The notes beneath the pieces are model-generated. The model saw nothing but the letters and a program-made list of their open reading frames with translations. It made no database searches and had not been told where the DNA came from. Shown in pieces: positions 50,353 to 55,645 of a DNA stretch of 55,645 nucleotides. The stretch comes from Hyphomonadaceae bacterium (GTDB lineage: Bacteria; Pseudomonadota; Alphaproteobacteria; Caulobacterales; Maricaulaceae). Location of the stretch: positions 1-55,645 of the forward strand of contig JABDMW010000027.1 of assembly GCA_013001295.1 (NCBI GenBank). The letters run 5' to 3'. The position numbers and the translations under genes are program-made. Position 1 is the first letter of the stretch. Every line of letters starts with the position of its first letter.

Positions 50353-51045
50353 ATGAGCGCAAACCACCTAGATATCCGCGTCCTCCCCGTGACGCCTTTC
50401 CAGCAAAATTGCAGTATGATGTGGGACACCAACACCATGAAGGGCGTCTTTGTTGATCCGGGCGGGGAAGCCGATAAGCTATTGGCGGCGGCGGAACAAT
50501 TGGGTGTGGATATTATCGAGATCTGGCTGACCCATGGACATTTGGATCATGCCGGCGGGGCCGAAGACGTCAAAGCCAAGCTGGACATCCCGATTATCGG
50601 GCCGCACAAGGATGATCAGTTCTGGATGGATCGGATATCAGACGATTGGGCCAAATATGGTCAGGCCGGTATGGGGCGAAACTGTACGCCCGACCGCTAT
50701 CTCGAAGACGGCGAAGAGCTGGAACTCGGCGGTGTGAAGTTCGGCGTCGCTCATTGCCCGGGCCATACGCCGGGACATGTGGTGATCTATAATCAGGATC
50801 TGAAAATCGCTTTCGTAGGCGATGTGATTTTTCAAGGCTCGGTCGGGCGCACTGACTTTCCCAAAAGCAACCCACAGCAACTGATTGACAGTATTGTTGA
50901 GAAGCTCTGGCCACTCGGCAATGATATGCGGTTTATCCCGGGCCATGGCCCGATGAGCACCTTTGGAGCGGAACGACAATCCAACCCCTTTGTCGGGGAT
51001 GATGTGGTCGGCGAGGGCAAAGGCCGCTCGAGCGGCATTATGTAA
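50353..51045 (+). CDS. MBL-fold metallo-hydrolase (YcbL/glyoxalase II-like)
   Basis: A 230-residue metallo-hydrolase from the ATG at 50353, with AAGGA seven bases before it. Metal ligands are in LTHGHLDHAGGAEDVKA (THxHxDH), AHCPGHTPGHVVIY, FVGDVIFQGSVGRTD and FIPGHGPMSTFG, in the glyoxalase II order but without the C-terminal glutathione-binding domain, as in YcbL-type proteins. FQQNC near the N-terminus is also typical. Possible activity: hydrolysis of S-lactoylglutathione or another thioester. Its stop shares one base with the next start. Confidence 0.9.
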   Translation: MSANHLDIRVLPVTPFQQNCSMMWDTNTMKGVFVDPGGEADKLLAAAEQLGVDIIEIWLTHGHLDHAGGAEDVKAKLDIPIIGPHKDDQFWMDRISDDWAKYGQAGMGRNCTPDRYLEDGEELELGGVKFGVAHCPGHTPGHVVIYNQDLKIAFVGDVIFQGSVGRTDFPKSNPQQLIDSIVEKLWPLGNDMRFIPGHGPMSTFGAERQSNPFVGDDVVGEGKGRSSGIM

Positions 51046-51386
51046 TGACCGACGCAGAGCAGATACAAAAACTGGAACTGCTCTTACTCGACCCAAAAAT
51101 TCGTCAATCTGCAAACAAACTTGATCAGCTTCTGAGTGATGGTTTCATTGAAATCGGCCAGTCGGGTCGGATTTACGATAAGAGGGATATAATCAGCGCA
51201 CTCGCAGATGATCCGCACACGGATGCCAAGTTTTCCAATTTTGATATTCGGGCTTTGTCCGAAACCCTGATATTGGCGAGCTATACGTCTCGAAACAAAA
51301 CCACAATTCAGCGCCATTCTCTATGGGAAAAACATGGCCTCGCATGGCGCATACTTTATCACGAAGCGGAGGCGAAAAATGGGTAA
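51045..51386 (+). CDS. DUF4440/SnoaL-like (NTF2-fold) protein
   Basis: A 113-residue protein whose ATG overlaps the stop of the metallo-hydrolase gene by one base (TAATG). The pattern LEILLLDPKIR-like start, LLSDGFIEIGQSGRIYDKRDIISAL, then alternating strands ending HSLWEKHGLAWRILYHEAE, is that of DUF4440/SnoaL-like small domains with the NTF2 fold. Such domains act as small enzymes or ligand-binding proteins; function is not known here. Its last eight bases overlap the start of the PNPOx-like gene, so three genes are coupled. Confidence 0.8.
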   Translation: MTDAEQIQKLELLLLDPKIRQSANKLDQLLSDGFIEIGQSGRIYDKRDIISALADDPHTDAKFSNFDIRALSETLILASYTSRNKTTIQRHSLWEKHGLAWRILYHEAEAKNG

Positions 51387-51939
51387 ATCCTATGATCATA
51401 TCACGGATAAATTGAAGGCTTTTATCGAAGCTCAGAAAGTGTTTTTTGTGGCGACCGCGCCGATGATTGAAAACGGGCATGTGAATGTATCGCCCAAGGG
51501 TTATGATAGCTTCAAAATCATCGATAAAAATACGGTGGCTTATGCCGACCTCGGCGGATCCGGGATCGAGACCCTCGCGCATATCAAGGAAAATGGACGC
51601 ATCACCATTATGTTCATGGCCTTTGAGGGTAAAGCCAATATCGTCAGACTTTACGGCAAAGGTGAAGCAATCAGTTTTGATGATCCCGGGTTTGACGAAT
51701 TGATGCAAATGTTTCCGGGCTTTGACCGCGTACGATCGGTGATCAAGATCAATGTGCATAAGTCGATGGATTCTTGCGGGTTTGCTGTTCCTTTTTATGA
51801 GTTTAAAGGAGAACGGGATCAGCTGATCCGTACCCACCGAAACAAGGAGCTCGAAGATTGGCGTGAATACCGGTATGATCGTAATCAGGTCAGTCTCGAT
51901 GGGCTTGAAGGTTTGGTCAAACCGGATAATGCGAATTAA
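51379..51939 (+). CDS. pyridoxamine 5'-phosphate oxidase-like flavoprotein
   Basis: A 186-residue protein from the ATG at 51379, preceded by GGAGG seven bases away and lying inside the end of the DUF4440-like gene. The split-barrel flavin fold is seen: AFIEAQKVFFVATAPMIENGHVNVSPKG, VAYADLGGSGIETLAHIKENGRITIMF, and ANIVRLYGKGEAI, in the order of PNPOx-like proteins. The length and the NVSPKGYD block match a group of stand-alone FMN- or F420-type binding proteins without proven activity. Not a true PdxH, as the C-terminal PNPOx dimerisation segment is absent. Confidence 0.85.
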   Translation: MGKSYDHITDKLKAFIEAQKVFFVATAPMIENGHVNVSPKGYDSFKIIDKNTVAYADLGGSGIETLAHIKENGRITIMFMAFEGKANIVRLYGKGEAISFDDPGFDELMQMFPGFDRVRSVIKINVHKSMDSCGFAVPFYEFKGERDQLIRTHRNKELEDWREYRYDRNQVSLDGLEGLVKPDNAN

Positions 51940-52062
51940 ATGCTGCGGAGAATTATAAACCGAGTCATCCAATCGATAAAGCCCTGCGTACTGAGATATA
52001 TGTAAGTTTGCTAAAATTGGCGGCGACAGGTATAGCTATCGCCAAATAGGTTGGGGGAAATT

Positions 52063-52923
52063 ATGAAATACGCGCTTGTTTTTATTGCTTGTTTGACTGT
52101 TGGATTCCTGGTTGCTCTTGGCGTTAGTCAAGGTGGCAAAACCGATGGCATGCTGCCCATCTTTATGATCGGTGCCGCTGTCGCATTTTTGGTTAACTGG
52201 TTGGCGTTTATCCCAGCCCTGATTGCCCGCACAGAAAAATATTATGATCTGACCGGCATGATCACCTATTTGTCGGTCATCGGAATCACCTCTTATCTGG
52301 CGTCTCCATTGCCCGTACGCGCCGTATTGGTCGCAGCTCTTGTCAGTATCTGGACGCTCAGGTTGGGTAGCTTTCTGTTCTCTCGAATTTCCCGTGATGG
52401 GGGTGACAGTCGTTTTGACGAGATCAAAACCAACACACCGCGGTTTTTAAATGCATGGACTTTACAAGGCCTTTGGGTGCTATTGACCAGTGCCGCGGCT
52501 GTGGCCGTCATCACCTCCAAACAAGACGTACCGTTGGGCATCTGGGCATATGTCGGATTGGCGGTTTGGGTTGTCGGGTTTGCGATTGAAGTTATTGCTG
52601 ACCAACAAAAATCAGCTTTTAGAAAAGACTACGCCAACAAAGGAAAGTTTATTTCTTCGGGGTTGTGGGCCTGGTCGCGCCATCCCAATTATTTTGGTGA
52701 AATAATGCTGTGGGTGGGAATCGCGATAATTGCGGTACCTGTTTTATCAGGTTGGCAATGGGTCGCCATGATATCCCCGGTTTTCGTCTACTTACTTCTG
52801 ACCAAGGTCAGCGGCGTACCCATGCTAGAAGCCAAGTCCCAGAAAAAATGGGGCGATGATCCGCGGTATCAAGAATACGTCAAGAACACACCGGTTCTGA
52901 TGATGCGCCCACCGAAAAAATAA
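52063..52923 (+). CDS. DUF1295 family membrane protein (steroid 5-alpha-reductase-like)
   Basis: A 286-residue membrane protein from the ATG at 52063, after GGGGGA. About seven transmembrane helices are visible. The family block is near the end: GLWAWSRHPNYFGEIMLWVG, the S-R-H-P-N-Y-F-G-E signature of DUF1295 and related NADPH-dependent 5-alpha-reductase or isoprenylcysteine methyltransferase-like enzymes; LEAKSQKKWGDDPRYQEY follows. It probably reduces or modifies a lipid-like substrate with NADPH; nothing more can be said. It stands alone, converging on the ETF operon with a shared terminator. Confidence 0.87.
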   Translation: MKYALVFIACLTVGFLVALGVSQGGKTDGMLPIFMIGAAVAFLVNWLAFIPALIARTEKYYDLTGMITYLSVIGITSYLASPLPVRAVLVAALVSIWTLRLGSFLFSRISRDGGDSRFDEIKTNTPRFLNAWTLQGLWVLLTSAAAVAVITSKQDVPLGIWAYVGLAVWVVGFAIEVIADQQKSAFRKDYANKGKFISSGLWAWSRHPNYFGEIMLWVGIAIIAVPVLSGWQWVAMISPVFVYLLLTKVSGVPMLEAKSQKKWGDDPRYQEYVKNTPVLMMRPPKK

Positions 52924-52924
52924 A

Positions 52925-52966
52925 ACAAAAAAACCCGGCCCCAAAATCAATTGAGGACCAGGTTTA
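52925..52966 (-). terminator. terminator of the etfBA operon, possibly bidirectional
   Basis: An imperfect stem of about 14 pairs including G-U pairs: AAACCCGGCCCC side with TTGAGGACCAGGTTT side. Read on the minus strand it is followed by seven T, which suits the end of etfA (stop at 52991). On the plus strand it lies two bases after the DUF1295 stop but lacks a good T-run. Confidence 0.75.
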
Positions 52967-52990
52967 GAATTTACTTATTTAAGCGACTGT

Positions 52991-53932
52991 TTAGTAACCG
53001 GCTTTGGCCAATTCCGCTTCCAGTTCCGGAACAGCGTTGAAAAGATCGGCAACCCATCCATAGTCGGCGACCTGGAAGATCGGCGCGTCTTCATCTTTAT
53101 TGATGGCGACGATGATCTTGGAATCTTTCATGCCGGCCAAATGCTGGATCGCCCCGGAGATCCCCACAGCGATATAAAGCTCAGGCGCAACCACCTTACC
53201 GGTCTGACCGACCTGATAATCATTGGGCACAAAGCCTGCATCCACAGCGGCGCGCGACGCACCGACAGCAGCACCAAGCTTATCGGCAACTTTTTCAATG
53301 ATGGCGAAGTTTTCGCCGGAGCCCATTCCGCGACCGCCGGAAATAACGATCTTGGCGGCGGTCAATTCCGGGCGGTCAGACTTGGACAATTCTTCGCTGA
53401 CAAATTCAGATTTAATGTCACCGGATGGGTCTGCGATGGTTTCCACACTGGCGCTTCCATCTTCGCCGGCCGCATCAAATGACGTTGGGCGGACAGTGAC
53501 GACTTTCTTCGCATCTGACGATTTAACGGTCGCCATGGCGTTACCGGCATAAATCGGACGGACAAATGTATCGGCACCTTCAACGCCCGAGATCGAGCTG
53601 ATCTGCATGACATCAAGCTTGGCGGCGATGCGCGGCATGAAGTTTTTACCCGTAGTTGTGTCCGGCGCCAGAACCGCGTCATATCCATCCATCAAAGGCA
53701 CGATGACTTCTTGCATGGCTTCGGCTAGCTGTTTTTTCAAGGACACATGATCGCAAGCGAGGACTTTGCGTACGCCTGAAATCTTGGCGGCCTCAGCGGC
53801 CACGTCTTTGACACCTTTACCAGCGACAAGCACGTCGACATCACTACCCATAGCCAGGGCGGCGGTAACGGTCTTGTGTGTGGCGTCTTTGATATTTTGA
53901 TTGTCATGTTCTGCGACGACGAGAATGGCCAT
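52991..53932 (-). CDS. etfA: electron transfer flavoprotein alpha subunit
   Basis: A 313-residue ETF alpha subunit. The N-terminal domain ([18 protein letters not shown]) is followed by the C-terminal FAD-binding domain: [59 protein letters not shown] in outline, and [27 protein letters not shown]. With EtfB it accepts electrons from acyl-CoA dehydrogenases, including those encoded at 29114-32084, and passes them to ETF:ubiquinone oxidoreductase. Its start overlaps the etfB stop by one base. Confidence 0.96.
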   Translation of the reverse strand: MAILVVAEHDNQNIKDATHKTVTAALAMGSDVDVLVAGKGVKDVAAEAAKISGVRKVLACDHVSLKKQLAEAMQEVIVPLMDGYDAVLAPDTTTGKNFMPRIAAKLDVMQISSISGVEGADTFVRPIYAGNAMATVKSSDAKKVVTVRPTSFDAAGEDGSASVETIADPSGDIKSEFVSEELSKSDRPELTAAKIVISGGRGMGSGENFAIIEKVADKLGAAVGASRAAVDAGFVPNDYQVGQTGKVVAPELYIAVGISGAIQHLAGMKDSKIIVAINKDEDAPIFQVADYGWVADLFNAVPELEAELAKAGY

Positions 53933-54678
53933 TAGATCACTCCTTCGGTTTTAAGCTTGGCAACCAGTTCGGCTGCATCTTCAACTTTGACACCAGCGGA
54001 ACGCCCGGCAGGTTCTTCGACTTTCAGCGTGGCAAGACGCGGGCTGATATCAACCCCGTAATCGTCCGGCGTTTTGGCGGCGATTTCCTTGCGTTTCGCT
54101 TTCATGATGTTTGGGAGAGAAGCATACCGCGGCTCGTTCAAACGAAGGTCGGTAGTGATAACCGCCGGCAGATCGACTTTTATGGTTTGCAACCCACCAT
54201 CGATTTCACGGGCGACGGTGAGTTTATTGCCGTCTTTTTCAACTGTATTGGCAAATGTGGCTTGGGGCCAGTCGAGCAGGGCGCCAAGCATTTGACCTGT
54301 CTGGTTGCTGTCATCATCAATGGCCTGTTTGCCGAGAATGACGAGTTCAGGATTTTCCTCGCCAACAATGGCTTGCAAAATTTTGGCGACAGCCAAAGGT
54401 TCGACCTCTTCGTCGGTTTTGACGTGAATGCCTCGGTCCATGCCCATGGCCAGCGCCGTGCGGATGGTTTCCTGGGCTTTATCAGGGCCAATTGAAACGA
54501 CGACAGTTTCCGTCGCAGTACCGGCTTCTTGCATGCGAACCGCCTGCTCAACAGAAATTTCGTCAAACGGGTTCATTGACATTTTGACATTGGCCAAATC
54601 AACGCCGCTTTGGTCGGATTTGACCCGGACTTTGACATTATAGTCAAGCACGCGCTTAACTGGAACAAGGACTTTCAT
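53932..54678 (-). CDS. etfB: electron transfer flavoprotein beta subunit
   Basis: A 248-residue ETF beta subunit, starting [20 protein letters not shown] with GGAGA upstream. The AMP-binding and recognition regions are seen in [46 protein letters not shown] and [32 protein letters not shown] in outline; the recognition loop that docks on acyl-CoA dehydrogenases is the [15 protein letters not shown]-type segment [16 protein letters not shown]. It forms the heterodimer with EtfA. The 100-base spacer before it should hold the promoter; I see no copy of the MerR palindrome there. Confidence 0.96.
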   Translation of the reverse strand: MKVLVPVKRVLDYNVKVRVKSDQSGVDLANVKMSMNPFDEISVEQAVRMQEAGTATETVVVSIGPDKAQETIRTALAMGMDRGIHVKTDEEVEPLAVAKILQAIVGEENPELVILGKQAIDDDSNQTGQMLGALLDWPQATFANTVEKDGNKLTVAREIDGGLQTIKVDLPAVITTDLRLNEPRYASLPNIMKAKRKEIAAKTPDDYGVDISPRLATLKVEEPAGRSAGVKVEDAAELVAKLKTEGVI

Positions 54679-54778
54679 TCACTAATCTCCCTATGGATAT
54701 TCAAGGTGTTTCATATGCGATAAATGACGGTAAACTGCAAGTGATGTTAGAAATGCATATCTAATAAATCTGTTTGGG

Positions 54779-55345
54779 TTATGATCTGTTGGCTCCCGGC
54801 ACCCATTTCACGTCAGCATCGCCCTGATCATTGCACCAGCGGGCGGCGACAAACAGGAAATCCGACAATCTATTAATATAAATGACAGCCAAAGGGTTGA
54901 GTTTATCTTCATGCATGGCAGTGACAATTTCGCGCTCGGTTCGGCGACAAATGGCGCGGGCGAGGTGCAAATAGGCAGCCGGTTTGTGCCCGCCGGGCAG
55001 AACGAAGCTGTTAAGGGGTTCCAGATCGTCGTTGAGTTCATCCAGTTCATTTTCCAGCCGGTCGACCTGCGCCTGCGTGATGCGCAGGGACAGGCTGTCA
55101 TCCTTCATTTCAGGCGTGGCCAAATCAGCACCCAGATCAAACAAATCGTTTTGAATGCGCTCGAGCATTCGGTCGAGATCGATATGATCAATGGAGAGTC
55201 GCGCGACGCCGATTGTCGAGTTGACCTCGTCTACATCGCCATAGGCTTTTACCCGGGGTGTATCTTTTCGCACCCGTGACCCGTCGACCAGACCGGTCGT
55301 GCCATCGTCCCCGGTGCGGGTGTAGATTTTATTGAGTTTGACCAT
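54779..55345 (-). CDS. ATP:cob(I)alamin adenosyltransferase, PduO type
   Basis: A 188-residue PduO/MMAB-type adenosyltransferase. The ATP site is at the N-terminus, KIYTRTGDDGTTGLVDGSRVRKD, and AYGDVDEVNSTIGVAR follows; the five-helix bundle contains the conserved FVLPGGHKPAAYLHLARAICRRTEREIV in outline. It makes adenosylcobalamin from cob(I)alamin and ATP. The likely user is methylmalonyl-CoA mutase in propionyl-CoA breakdown, which would fit with beta-oxidation, but no mutase gene is in the window. It follows the HIG1-like gene by five bases. Confidence 0.93.
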   Translation of the reverse strand: MVKLNKIYTRTGDDGTTGLVDGSRVRKDTPRVKAYGDVDEVNSTIGVARLSIDHIDLDRMLERIQNDLFDLGADLATPEMKDDSLSLRITQAQVDRLENELDELNDDLEPLNSFVLPGGHKPAAYLHLARAICRRTEREIVTAMHEDKLNPLAVIYINRLSDFLFVAARWCNDQGDADVKWVPGANRS

Positions 55346-55350
55346 AGATA

Positions 55351-55551
55351 CTAAGCCGTACCTTGAGATTTAAGATAAAGCATCAGCATAAGTGCGCCGA
55401 CGGCAATGGCCTGTGCCCCCACGCGAATCCGCATTAATTGATTTGATTTCAAGCGCGCCGCTTCACCGGTTTTTCGCATGTTGAGCATGCCAAGAACCAG
55501 AGTGCCGAGAACTGTGAGAAGAGCAATAACGATGACGATATTCGCAAACAT
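55351..55551 (-). CDS. HIG1-like twin transmembrane protein
   Basis: A 66-residue protein with two hydrophobic helices (about 4-22 and 46-62) around a basic loop with KSNQLMRIRVGAQAIAVGALML, the pattern of the hypoxia-induced protein (HIG_1_N) domain found in small alphaproteobacterial membrane proteins and in mitochondrial Rcf1. Such proteins are linked to respiratory supercomplexes. It is the first gene of a unit with the cobalamin adenosyltransferase. The last 94 bases of the window show no further gene. Confidence 0.8.
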   Translation of the reverse strand: MFANIVIVIALLTVLGTLVLGMLNMRKTGEAARLKSNQLMRIRVGAQAIAVGALMLMLYLKSQGTA

Positions 55552-55645
55552 GATAATTCCTTTGAATTTTTTGTACTATACGCTTTTTACGGGGGGCGTC
55601 CATGTTTGGACTAGACGTGCGACACTATTGCTTAAGCGGCCGCTT

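Noticed and set aside
51193-51972. 259-codon open frame antisense to the DUF4440- and PNPOx-like genes
   Set aside because: Both sense genes have good ribosome sites and family motifs; the antisense product has none.
1-55645. CRISPR array, insertion sequence, prophage, toxin-antitoxin or secretion locus
   Set aside because: None of the needed repeats, transposase, integrase or small gene pairs was seen in either strand.

Overview
The window is chromosomal DNA of moderate G+C content from an aerobic alphaproteobacterium. Evidence: class I lysyl-tRNA synthetase, an alphaproteobacterial-type HisRS, PaaI and SapC family proteins, DUF952 beside pyrD, ETF genes ordered etfB-etfA, and a PodJ-like polarity protein with a CtrA-like TTAA-N7-TTAA site upstream. 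Together these suggest a prosthecate or stalked-type relative (Caulobacterales/Maricaulales/Hyphomonadaceae-like), but the species cannot be named from the sequence. No phage, insertion sequence, CRISPR array or rRNA is visible. Gene density is high and codon use looks even.

Layout. 1-2110: 3' end of an S41 peptidase gene, a coupled lipoprotein, and a persulfide-dioxygenase-like metallo-hydrolase. 2285-4815: phosphotransacetylase and succinate-semialdehyde-type dehydrogenase behind an FNR/FixK-like box. 4839-5235: tRNA-Ser(GGA) followed by a partial duplicate of its 5' half and upstream sequence. 5236-9556: YbdK-type carboxylate-amine ligase, AraC regulator and a soluble beta-propeller sensor lacking any output domain. 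9557-11207: hairpin-rich spacer, N-formylglutamate amidohydrolase, msrA. 11214-17995: TerC, two coupled thioesterases plus MATE exporter, pyrD with DUF952, ammonium transporter, lipocalin. 18009-26579: Fe(II)/2OG oxygenase, a small membrane protein behind a sigma-54 promoter, exported TPR-like protein, lysK, GNAT, two tandem MscS channels, PodJ-like protein.

26779-38425: an exported protein of unknown function is divergent from a MerR regulator that heads a beta-oxidation operon (two acyl-CoA dehydrogenases, thiolase, FadB-like protein, crotonase, hydrolase, MFS exporter). A perfect ACGT-containing palindrome lies just before the MerR start. 38422-46975: DUF2461, a double-hotdog thioesterase, Zur with its own Zur-like box, SapC family protein, wax ester synthase/DGAT, a lipase-like hydrolase, and a ScsB/DsbD-type membrane reductase with an exported peroxiredoxin-like partner. 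47101-55551: pgi, hisS, metallo-hydrolase, DUF4440-like protein, PNPOx-like protein, DUF1295 membrane protein, then etfA and etfB, PduO-type cobalamin adenosyltransferase and a HIG1-like protein on the minus strand.

Functionally the window is rich in lipid metabolism. Fatty acids are oxidised by the MerR-headed operon; acyl-CoA dehydrogenases pass electrons to ETF, whose genes are near the right end. WS/DGAT and several thioesterases and hydrolases handle storage and turnover of acyl groups. The less ordinary items are the AraC/propeller pair, the sigma-54-driven orphan membrane protein, the histone-H1-like tail on the PodJ-like protein, the tRNA-Ser half duplicate, and a terminator facing the wrong way after hisS.
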